DNA from: Gonium pectorale
Taxonomy: Eukaryota > Chlorophyta > Chlorophyceae > Chlamydomonadales > Volvocaceae
DNA length: 64,000 nucleotides
Direction: 5' to 3'
NCBI GenBank assembly: GCA_001584585.1
Contig: LSYV01000002.1
Span: forward strand, 3,353,601 to 3,417,600
This document shows, in pieces, positions 39,801-49,897 of the stretch; position 1 is the stretch's first letter, and each line of letters opens with the position of its first letter. The position numbers were made by a program, and so were the translations under genes. Under the pieces are notes generated by a model that saw nothing but the letters and a program-made list of their open reading frames with translations, searched no databases and was not told the origin of the DNA.

Positions 39801-42800
39801 GCCCTCGTGCGCGTGCCCCGTCGTGCATACGCTCCGGAAGCGGTATTGGCACGAAGGGCCGTTTCAACAGCCCGAGGTTGTAGGGGCCACCTTGCCCCTG
39901 CACGCGGGGCCCCTGCACGCGGGTTGCATGTGGCAGACGCGTCCATCGTATCCCGCGTTTGATGCGCGCAGGTGGACACAATTGAACTGAAGAAGCGGCA
40001 CCAGCAACTGCAGGAGGCGCACATGGAGCAGGTGGGCGTGGAGGAGCTGTTAGGCGGGCGGGCCGGCTGCGCGTTCGGCTTCATGCCGAGGGTTGCATGC
40101 CCGCGATGCCTGACGTGCTTGCCGCCAATGGGCGGGCAAGCTGCCGCCGGGCGAAGGCCGCACGCCCCCGCAGGCAAACTGACTTTGCCTTTTCTGCGGG
40201 TCGGTGCCTCAGGCGCGTGCATATTCTGAGATTGAGGTGCAGGGCCGCCGCATGGGGCAGCTGCAGGCGACCCTAAAAATGCAGGAGGAGATCATACGCA
40301 ACCTGGAGGTCGGTGGGGAGGGCGGCGCTGGTAGGGTGGGGCTGGGACAGTGCGGGTGCCGGGCGGCCACTCGTTGTACGCCGTAATTGGTCGGCAAGCA
40401 GTAGCCCGGTGCAGCCATGGACCCATGGTGCTCTTGCGAGCTTAGGACGTTTCAACCGCCTGTGCGATTTGTTAGCGAGGATAGCATTGGCCGTTGGGGC
40501 GTGCAGGGCCTGCTCGCTCAAGCGGTCGGCAAGGCCAAGTCGGAGGCGTCTGCCGAGCGCAGGTGGGGCACTGCGACGCAAGCGGTCTCGTCTTTGGACC
40601 GCTAGCAGCGAGTCGCATGCGCCATCCGTGCCCTGCACAACTGTCTCTGTAAATCCTGCGGTCTGCCTGTGGAGCGTGTCAGTTGTTTATGCAACCAGCT
40701 GCTTGAGTATAGGCAGTAGCATGGCATGCAATCTGCAGTGCCGGCTGCATCTGAACCAAATCTCTTCGCTGGAGAACCGGTAACTTGGTCCGCGTCACGC
40801 TCTTTACCTTGTGGCCGCCTCCCGGCTGCAGCCTTCGTACCGACTATGAGCAGCTGTTGGCGGAAGCCCAGCAGCTAGAGGAGCGGTGCAAGGCGCTGGT
40901 GAGTCCCCTTTCAAAAGGGGATCGCTAGGGTGGCTCAAGGGGTGACAACGTATCTGGGTATGCCATGCACGATGTCCCCTGTCACGTTCCTGATGTACAA
41001 CTTGCCCTGCAGTATACGGAGGGCCGCTGTAGTGCCCTATCCTCTCCTTCCCTAGCTACACCTTCCCTATCCCCCATTTCACCCGACCGCAGGACGCGCG
41101 CGTGCCCGAGTTGGAATCGCAGCTGGCCGCTGCTCAGCAGCAGCTTGCGGCGCAGGAGGCAGAGCTGGGGGTGCTGCGGCAACACACCACCACTGAGTTC
41201 CGCGCCGACGGCACCAGCGGGGAGCCGGGCCCCGACTACCAGCGCGTCAAGCAGCTGGAGGAGCTGCTAGCGGCGGCGAGGGCGCGCAACAAGGAGCTTG
41301 AGGCAGGCGAGGCGGCCAAGCAGGTGCGGTCGGGCTGCGCAAGGGGGAGGAAGGCTGTCACGGCGCGCGATTGGGTTGGACCCAGGTTGGGCGCATTGCC
41401 CCCCGCCTGTGTACGCGCTGCTCTTCGTCGGACCGGTGGGGTGAGAGGGGGACAGGCGGTTAGTTCTAAGAACGCAAAGGACTTCGTGCGTAGGCTTGTG
41501 TCCTCAGGGCTGATCCTGTTGCCCCACCGGTATCAGTGCCCCCGTCTTGAAACGTCCTTCGCCGTGAAACGATTTCAGCCGTGAAACGTCCCCGCCCGTC
41601 CGCCCCGCGCTGTCACCGCATCTGCCGCGGGTGACCCAGGCTGCAGAGGAGAGCCTGCGCAAGCTCGAGGCGGATGTGGGCAAGCTGGTGGAGGAGAAGA
41701 CCGCCGCCCTGCTGCGGGCCGAGTACGCCGAGGGCGCGGCGGCGGCCTCACAGGAGGAGCTGATCGAGGTCACGCGCAAGTGCGTCCCGGGCCGCCCTGG
41801 GCTCCTGAACATCAAAGGCTTGCAAACACCTGCCACTTGATTAGTCACTCGCTCGCTTACGCCAGACCCTCTGTCCTGCACATGGCTCTCACGCGGTATT
41901 ACCCCAGCTGCGGCATTCATGCCGGTGGTGGTGGCCTCGTCCCATGCTCCAAAGCCCGCCCTGCTGTCGGTCTGTCGACTTCGCAGGTTCGCTCGGGACA
42001 TTGCGGAGCTCAAGACGCGGTTGGCGGAGAAGGACGCGATGCTTATGGGCGGCTTCGGAGACCTGGAGCAGCTGCGTCGCGGCGAGCTGCCGCACTCAGT
42101 CGACCCGGGACCCGGCGGCCTGGGGCCGGGGGCTTTCGACATGGCCAGGTTGGGAATCGGCACTCCGCCCGGCATGATGGTGCACGTGCCTCCCGGGGGC
42201 CCGGGGCCCTTGCCCGGCCACATTCCGCCCCAGCCGCAGCGCCAGCCATCACAGCGGCGCGCATCCTTTGGGGCTGGTGGGCCCGTTGGGCCTGCGGCCG
42301 GGACCCCTGCGGGAGGCCATCTGCCCGCAGTGGGCGGCTCGGGCCAGGGCCTTGGCGCCGGGGCCCCGCCCGGAGCTGGTGCGACACGGGCACAGTCGGC
42401 GGAGGGACAGGAACGGGCCGGCCGTGGCGGCACCCCACCGGCGGCAGGTTTGTGGCGAATGCGGGCGCTTTGTACTTCGGGGCCAGGGCAGTGCGCGCCG
42501 CTGTGATACGCGACGTAGGAGCAATGGCTGCGGTTATTGTGTGCGCGCATATGACTTGCTAAAGCTAGGCCAATCAGTTGGCACTTAGGGGCGCACTCGT
42601 TATGCACGAAGCCATGAGTAGGCATTGCTCATGACTACATGCTCGCCGCCCGTCTGGCGCGCTTCCAGTGCCGAGGGCGCCTCCCGGTGGAGCTGCACGA
42701 CCGCCATCCCAAGGCGCCGCGCCCGGGAGCTTGTCGCCGCCGCTGCTCCCGCCCATCAATGCATCAAGCACGCCCAGCGCGCCGAGCGTCCCCGAGCCCA

Positions 42801-43078
42801 GTGGCCCGTCACCGCCACCCGATGAAGGCTCCTCGCCTCCAGGGCGGGCAAGAGGTCGGATGCGTCTCGCCGACCGCCGGCGTCCAAGCGACCCGCCACC
42901 GGCACCGCCGCCACCGCAGGAGCCTGCGCCGCCACCGCCCCCGCCCCAAGCAGCCCAGCCAGCATCCGCGCCAGATGAGACCCAGGACAGCTCGCCTCCC
43001 CCAGCTGCCGACGCTGGGGAAGCAGCGCAGGAGGGAGGTGGCGGGAGACGGGCGCGCCTCGCTCGAAGACGGAAGTAG
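33808..43078 (+). CDS. C2-domain and coiled-coil protein with proline-rich tail
   Basis: Not recognised as a named protein. The first C2-like region comes from exons 33948-34052, 34161-34314 and 34476-34672 (YYVSVQVLPPGG, HPEFAACSFVLRLP, LLRLELF, NAMDDLIGSG), continued by 35092-35209. A second starts in 35474-about 35630 (CTLLVLVSRAENLPLV) and continues with RPAWHQVLAMRYPEADL and DKHYNLRLAMPGG; a possible third has VSLLWSASNNGSGSVLQLALY near 37390. From about 38050 come many short coiled-coil exons: LEIRQRDTAAIVATLEQE, DNHKLRQLLHEEKQ, AELVQRLQQLHAEQ, RTDYEQLLAEAQQLEERCKAL, VPELESQLAAAQQQL and DIAELKTRLAEKD. The tail after about 42080 is Gly/Pro-rich, ending RRARLARRRK. The first exon 33808-33849 (MRNMQNCGSGKSLR) is a guess, and several middle exons (35640-37400, 39280-39700) are unresolved. 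C2 plus coiled coil suggests a centriolar or ciliary protein such as CEP120/UNI2 or CCDC33; that is inference. Confidence 0.7.
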
Positions 43079-44302
43079 TTGCGTGCTATGTCGTCTCGAG
43101 AACAGCAAGAAGAGGGAAGATGCGTGGGCGCATTGGACAGTGGCTCCGGAGCGGCAGTGTGGCTGTATCCGCATGTACTGCGTGTGTGTTTGGTTACGGT
43201 ACTAGCTCACTGCTGTGTTGTATTTGCGTGCACATCAAGTTGTAATTTCGCGCTGCTGCCTCAGCCTAGACGACATGGAAACGGGCGTGTCCCACTCCCA
43301 TTATGATGTACGTAGCATCCAACGGCACGGGCTTCTCACCGGTGGAAGGCGACACTGGCTGCCATGCTGTTCGGATGCTGGCTTGCAGTGCGGTTTGCGA
43401 CGCAGGCAAGCGCCAGCATCTACGTACCATGTTACGCGTCTATATCCGGCGGAACGTACGTAGCGGCAGTATGAGCCCCGCAGCACCCATGCCCTCCCTC
43501 TGGTCCTCAGGGAAAAGGACAGCATCATGACTTGCGGCTTCCACCCGCGGCAACGCGTGCGAGGACTTGACACGCCTCGCTGTAACCCCGCTCGGCCATG
43601 GACTGGGAGACACAAGCGCAAGGCACGGCACGCCAGCTCGCCATGGAATGCAATGGAACCAACGTACCAGTAACGCTTAATTTCCCTACCACCATGTAAT
43701 CTACAAACGCCCGTCCCTGGACAGACCTGTAGGAAAAACATGCAGGCGATGCATTGCCGCCCTAACTGCGGACTATGAGCAGCTGTCTCGGGAGTTCAAG
43801 AGGGCACACAGTGTCCAGAGTGAGTGTAATTGTCGTACATGACCTCGAACCTGCCGAACTTAAACCTCCGTCTGTACGCTCCAAACCACTACCACACAAT
43901 CGTACAACGCCCCCAGTACATGCCAGGGCTGCAACCGCCCGGGACGACACAAGTAAGCTCGAACATCCATGCGACCGCGTGCCCCTACTGCTACCGGTTC
44001 TTTCAGTAAATGTTGACACACCGCTGTGTACGTATGTTGTACGCTGTGTTCGTGAGGAGGCCCACTCCAAGGACCGCACTCCGCGCACCAGCCGCTCGCT
44101 GCGCAGTCAACCCTGCCCATAACTAATGAGCGCGCCACGCCGCTGCATACCGCTGTGCGCGACGGAGAGCTCGCCATGGCTACGCCAACACAGCGATACC
44201 CTCTTTCGGACTCCATGTGCATGGGCCCATCGTAACAATAAATGTCAAGTCAGCTCTGCCATCTAGTACTGCCAGCCCCGTTCCCCGCCCCTGCTACCTC
44301 TA
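43079..44302. other. Convergent intergenic region
   Basis: Holds the 3' UTRs of the C2/coiled-coil gene (plus) and of the Gln-rich gene (minus). Frames up to 146 codons lack codon bias. A 16-base match (GACTATGAGCAGCTGT, near 43773) to the RTDYEQL exon near 40845 may be a fragment of a duplicated coiled-coil exon. Confidence 0.45.
43241..43245 (+). terminator. TGTAA polyadenylation signal of the C2/coiled-coil gene
   Basis: TGTAA 163 bases after the stop at 43078, a typical volvocine 3' UTR distance. Confidence 0.6.
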
Positions 44303-47300
44303 TTACGAGTCCCGCGACTCCTGCCGCAACATGTCCACCGTACGCGCCAGATCCTCGTCAAGAAGGTTTATCTCAGCGTCCGCGTCTGCATCTGCGCCCG
44401 CGTCCCCGTTGCTGCCGTTCGCCCCTCCGCCGTCGCCTTGCCAGCGCTGGTCGGCCTGGTGCTGCCGCCCAGCCGCCTTCAGCCGCTGCCGCCGATGCCC
44501 TCGCATACCCAGTGGCACCAGCGGCGGAGCGTAGCCCGGGGGCGGTGGCCCTGGCCAATGCGCCAGAGCCTCGGTGGGGCTCACCGATTGTTGCTGCAGG
44601 TGCGGATGGCTCGGTCCCGGCGGTACCTCGGGACCGTATCCCGTAGCAGCTGCTGCGGCCGACGCGCTAGCCCTGTTTGCGGGCCGCGCGGGCGGGGGCT
44701 TAGGGAGCACCAGCCGCGGCCGCTGCGGCTTCTGCTCTAGACCCCCCGGGCGGACGGGCTTCGGGGCGTCGGGGCGTGCAGGCACCTGACCCGGCACGCT
44801 GGTGCTTGTGCCTGCATGTTCTTGCGCCGATGCTACCTTCTGTTGTTTCTGCTGCTGCTGCGGCTGTTGTGACGGTTGCGCAAGTGGTTTCTGCTGCTGC
44901 TGCTGCTGCACAGGCTGCTGCTGCTGCTGTTGCGGCGGTTGTTGTGCAAGCTGCTGAATACCCTGTTGTTGCTGTTGCCGTGGTTGCTGTTGCGCAGGCT
45001 GTTGCGTTAGCGGCTGTCGCTGCTGGGGCTGTTGCTGCAGCAGAGGCGGCTGGGCCTTGTCCTCCCGATGCTGCTGCGGCGGATGCGCCGGAGCTCCAGG
45101 GTGCCGGTTGCTTCCAGCCATCAGGTTTGCCAGCGCAGCGGCGACAGAGGGCTTACCGCCTGCGTATGGCGGCCGAGCGCTCGGTTCTGGAGCGTGCGGT
45201 GGATGGGCAGGGGCCGGGGCTGGGATCGGGGCTGAGCATGCAGCTACTGCCCCAATCGCTGTGGGGCCGTGTCCATCGCCTGGTCGATCGTAGCGTCCGA
45301 GCCCAGTGCTTCCACTGCCAGCTGCTGGCTGCGTCGGGCCCGCTTGCGCCGCCGCTGGACCAATGACTCCACCGGCGGCCGCGCCTCGGTCCAACCCATA
45401 GGCCGGTCTGCTCGTGCGGGGGAACACGCGGATAGGCTGGGCCGCAGCGCCTGGCTGGCACGTGCGGCTGTCGCTGGCCATGGCCTCCGCCACCGCCACC
45501 ACCTCGGCTACTGCCGCTGCTGCCACCACTGCGTCGCGTGCAGCGGCTGCTTCGCCAACGCCAGAGTCGTCGACGGTCTCGACTTTCACAGGTACGCCCG
45601 CCGCCGCACCCGCCACCGCAGCCATCGCAGCCGCCGCGGGCGTCAAGACCGCCTCGGCGGCGCTCTTCTGCGCCGGCAACAGGCTCGCATCCTTGCGCTC
45701 CGCCTCCCAGCGCTGCCACAGCTGCTCCGCCACAATGTTGGGAGCCTGGTCTGCGGCACCCAGTCCGCCTGGTGGCCCTTTTGCGCGGGACTGTTCGCGT
45801 TCGCGCTTGCCGCGCCGCTGCCGCTTCTGCTTCGGCAGCTGCGCGCCCTCGGGCTTGCTTTCTGGCTGCTCCATTTGCTCCTCCGCTTGGCGCTTCGACC
45901 CGGCCCCGGGCGACGGTCGCTCCGGGCGCGTCTTTTTCTGGTGCTCCTGCCCTTTCGCGTTGTTTGGCGCCTTCTCGGGTTTGCCGTCCGTCTCCGACTG
46001 TGGTGGGTCTGGCGGCCGCTGGGGTGATACCCGATCCTGGCTGTCCTGCTGTCGCCGCTGACGCTTCTGCTCCTGACGCTGCCCCTGCCGCCGCTGCTGA
46101 GGCTGCTCCTTCTGGTGCGACCGGCCCTGGCCACTTTGCTGTGGGGATGGGCCTGGCCCCGGGCTGTCCGGCCGTTGGTGCGCACGATTGTTGCGCCCTT
46201 GGACGTCTGCGGCTGCCGTCACAAGGCTCTCCGCCGCGGCCATCGCCTCCGGCGCGAATCGCCGACGCTGGCTCGCTCCGGCATTGCCAGCAGCTTCACC
46301 GCGCTCTCCCGACACCTCTGCACGCGTGGTCGCGGCTGCCTCCGCCCCTGCCTTCGCGGCTGCCTCCGCCTCCGCCTTCGTGGCAGCCTCTGCCTCCGCC
46401 CCTGCCTTCGCGGTCTTCGCGGCCTGCTCCCTCGCCTTCGCGGCCGCCGCGGCCTCCTCCCTCGCCTTCGCGGCCGCCGCGGCCTCCTCCCTCGCCTTCG
46501 CGGCGGCCGTTGCCTCCTCCCTCGCCTTCGCGGCGGCCGTTGCCTCCTCCCTCGCCTTCGCGGCGGCCGCTGCCTCCTCCCTCGCCTTCGCGGCGGCCGC
46601 TGCCTCTTCCCTCGCCTTCGCGGCCGCCGCTGCCTCCTCCCTCGTCCTCACGGCCTCCTCCCTCGCCTTCACGGCCTCCGCTGCCTCCTCCCTCGCCTTC
46701 ACGGCCGCCGCTGCCTCCTCCCTCGCCTTCGCGGCTTCTGCCTCCGCCTTCGCTGCCTCCGCTGCCACCGCCTCCGCCCTGGCGGCCTCCGGTGCCTCCG
46801 CCTCCACCTTTGCGGCCTCCGCTGCCTCCGCCCCCACCTTTGCAGCCGCCGCTACCTCCGCCTCCACCTTGGCGACTGCCGCTACCTCCGCCCCCGCCTT
46901 GGCGGCCGCTGCTGCCTCTGCACCCGCCTTGGCAGCATCTGCATCCGTGCCTTCTTTGCGTCGAGCCTGTGCCATCCTGCTGAAGTACTCCTCCTCCTCT
47001 CTGGGGCACAAGCCGTCGCTGTAGTCTGAGCTGTAGTCCGTGGCTTCAGTCGCAGCACCCACCGGCTGCTTTGTTGCCGCCGCCACCGGCTGCTCGGCCG
47101 CCGCCACGACGGGCTGTTCGGCTGCCGCCGCCGCCGGCTGTTGGGCCGCCGCCACCGGCTCCTTTGCCACCGCGGCCACCACCCGCTGCTCGGCCGCCGT
47201 GCCGCTGCGCTTGTTGCCGCCACGGAGCGCTCTGCAAGGTGGCAGGCTCTCTGCGGCTCCCCGGGCATTGGAAGCAGCATTATCGGGTGGGCTGGCCGCG

Positions 47301-49232
47301 GCCGCTTGCTGATCTACAGGCGGGGATGTATCGCCATTACCGTTAGGACCGGCCGGGGCATCCCGCTCCCCACCCCGCCGCCCAGCCGCCTTATAGCGGC
47401 CGCCACGGCCGGAGGGCTCCTTATCCGCCTCGGTCCGCGGCCTCTTGCTTGTCTCACGCTCCGACCCGCGCTGCTGGCGGTCTTGCTCCCGACCGTTGTC
47501 CGGCCGCCGCTTACGCTCCCGGCCTACTGGGTCCCGGCCCGGGCTATGTTCGCCCTTTCCGACCGGGTCCTGATCGCCCTCTTGGTCCAAAGCGGAGTCC
47601 TGCTCGCGCTCGCGGTCCCTGACCGGGTCCCGAAGTCGCTGGCGATTGCGGCTTCTCCGGCCGTTCTCCGGGGCATCCTCACCCTCCCGGCCCCGGTCCT
47701 TGTCTTGCTCACGATGCCTCTCCTCGCACGGGAAGGACGCGGACTCAAGGTCGCGCCCATGATCCTGCTGTCGGCGCAGTCCCACTGCAACGCCACCGCT
47801 GGCGTCTCGGGGCTTTCCCGCAGGTATGCCCCGCCCTCGATGGGGCGACACATCGCGGGAGCCCCCCGGTGGGGAGTCAAGGCCTGGGCTCCTGACCGCC
47901 CTGTTTCGGTTTGCTTGGCGGGCTGACGGGACTGGGCTGGCTGTTTGGGCCCCGGCGCTGGCCCCGGCGTCACCACCACCAGCACTGCGGCCGTCGCCAC
48001 AGGCACCAGGCTGCTGTACGGTGCGGGTTTCAACGGCAGGTGGCAGGGGCTGCTGCGACGGCTGTGGATGCTGCGCCGGCGCCTCGGGTAGCATGGGCTC
48101 AGCTACGATGGGCTCGGCGACAGGACCGGCCGCAGAGCCAAGTACGCCCCCTACGTCAATGGGCTCCGCCTTGACAGGGGCGAACACCGCAGCATGTGCC
48201 GGCTGCTCGAAGCCTCCCGCCGTGCCTGCACCTGCAGCAACTGCGGCTTCGACGGTTGGCATAAGCGCGGGGTGCTGCTGCTGTTGCTGCAGTTGCTCCT
48301 GTTGTTGTTGCTGCTGCTCCTTTGCTTGGTCCATCTCGAGGCGCGCCGCCAGCAGCCTTTTGGGAAGGTCGAGCGCACGGGGTCAACGATGATCTCTAAC
48401 ATGAATCAAGTATCGATGCAACGCACCATAAACAGTTAACGCGCAGATCCATATGTGACGTCACGTCTTGCGCGTTCCAGGCACCCCGTGGCGCTTCCTA
48501 CGGAAACTAGTTTTTTCTGCTCCCCCCGTTCTCCTTTCCCCGTCTGCTCACCTCTCCCGCAGCTCCTCGTGCACCGCCCGCAGCGTGAGGTACTGCTGTC
48601 CGCACTGAGCACGAAGTGCCTCCAGGCGCGCCTCGGAGTCTGCGACAGCGCGCTCGCGCTGCAGCAGGACCTCCGAGTCCGCCCCAACCTGCAGTAGCAG
48701 CGACCCAGATTGATAATGCCGGCGGCAAAAGGGAGGGGACACTGGCAGCAGAATACACATCGGCGTGACGAGCGCGGATCAGCGCATGCTCAAAGCCACT
48801 CCACACAGAGGGGAAACCACGCCCCACAGCTGTCCACGAATGCCCCGAAGCCGTGCGCTGTGTGTAGCTCTGCAACAGACCGTGCATCGGCTCTCGCCTA
48901 CGTACCTTGCGCTCGCGTTGCGCAAGATCATCTGCACGCTGTTGCAGCTCCACCGCCCGCTGGTCCAGCCGCCGCTGCTCGGTCACCAGCTCCCGCTGCT
49001 GCAGCCGAACCGCCTCCGCCAGCTGCAGAAGCTCCAGCTGCTGCTGGGCCAGTAGCGCCTGCTGCTGCGCCACTTGTCGTTGCATCACGGCCATGGCAGA
49101 TTCGGCCGCGGGCGGCGCGGGCGGGCCAGGGCCGGGTGCCGGCCCTAGGTAGGTCTCCGGCACCAACGGCGCTCCGGCCACTGCAGGCGCCAAGCCTGCC
49201 ACCAAGGGGCCCGCCGTCGCCGTCACCTCCAT
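44303..49232 (-). CDS. Gln/Ala/Arg-Glu-rich coiled-coil protein, function unknown
   Basis: Three exons, 49232-48906, 48688-48552 and 48356-44303, join in phase to about 1505 residues; the last exon is one open frame of 4 kb. The start MEVTATAGPLVAG is the first ATG of exon 1. Residues about 45-190 form a coiled coil rich in Gln, Leu and Arg (RQVAQQQALLAQQQLELLQ, LRAVHEELRERLLAARLEM) leading into a polyQ block. The middle is very charged (RDRERE, KRPRTEADK type, resembling SR- or nuclear-protein low complexity). A roughly 10-unit decapeptide repeat based on KAREEAAAAA follows, then basic Gln-rich and long Gln/Pro-rich stretches, with an acidic end (NGDAGADADADAEINLLDEDL). No catalytic domain is seen. 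A nuclear regulatory or scaffold role is guesswork. Upstream non-coding exons are possible. Confidence 0.65.
44828..45035 (-). repeat. CAG/CTG-rich polyglutamine region (C-terminal)
   Basis: Dense interrupted CTG triplets on the plus strand encode Gln-rich runs broken by Pro, Leu and Ala. A second short polyQ block lies at about 48270-48325, next to the coiled coil. Confidence 0.8.
46427..46735 (-). repeat. 30-bp coding minisatellite encoding a decapeptide repeat
   Basis: About ten 30-base units in frame in the Gln-rich gene (plus-strand core CTCCCTCGCCTTCGCGGC). Each encodes a variant of KAREEAAAAA, with AT and AV variants. The translation predicts a long charged alpha helix, possibly a single-alpha-helix or coiled-coil rod. 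Copy number is likely to vary between strains. Confidence 0.85.
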
Positions 49233-49897
49233 CTCCAAGGCTCCTCAGGCACCGAAGGCGTACGTTCGCCGTCCCATCCCCCACCAAGGCAGCGCAACGC
49301 CGAGATTTGGCCCGCGGCGCAGCAGATTTACAAGTGAAGTTTACAGACAATTGACAAGCTCTTAGAGAGTATGCGGAGACCTCTGCAGCCAGAGTGGCCA
49401 GGGTACAACGGCTACCAGCAGTGTTTCCTTTTGATTCTTCAGAGAAATCATGCATGTGCAGAAACATAATCACGGACAAGTCCTTATCGGCGGTGTAGTT
49501 TTCGGAGCAGTCGTAAGTTTTGACCAAAGCGTCCTCTTCAAGTTCCCGCAACAACAACAACGTAAGCAACCTTGTTGTTTTCAGGGCTCTGACTGTCTAT
49601 TTCGGAATACGGCACATGGCACATCCCAAATAGATGCCCCTTCATATATAAACCAAAGAGATTGCCGCGTGCTGGTTATTCAGTCGCCTAGCTAGAAGCC
49701 CCCTTCCCCTGACCATTATTGTTGTGTCCCGTGTCGGCCGGACTTGATGGCCACCCGATAGGATCAGTATTGCACATCTAGTTGTCCATTCCTAGCCCTA
49801 GTTTAGGTAAGGAAAGGCGTGGGTTCACGCTGGAAATCGGGGCCCGGCCCATCATACCGGCCATACTCGCCACGCCTGCGTGCAGGCTAGCGACATC
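49233..49897. promoter_or_regulatory. Divergent promoter, Gln-rich gene / VIP1
   Basis: 665 bases between opposite ATGs. TATATAAA at 49645-49652 on the plus strand is a good TATA box for VIP1 and would give a 5' UTR of roughly 220 bases. No comparable box was noticed for the minus-strand gene. CAACAACAACA at about 49551-49562 is a short microsatellite. Confidence 0.5.

Noticed and set aside
45538..47029. Long plus-strand frames (250-480 codons) opposite the Gln-rich gene
   Set aside because: These are antisense shadows of GC-rich repetitive codons (Pro/Ser/Arg-rich), with no splice or domain support. The minus-strand frame is longer and continues into phase-matched exons.
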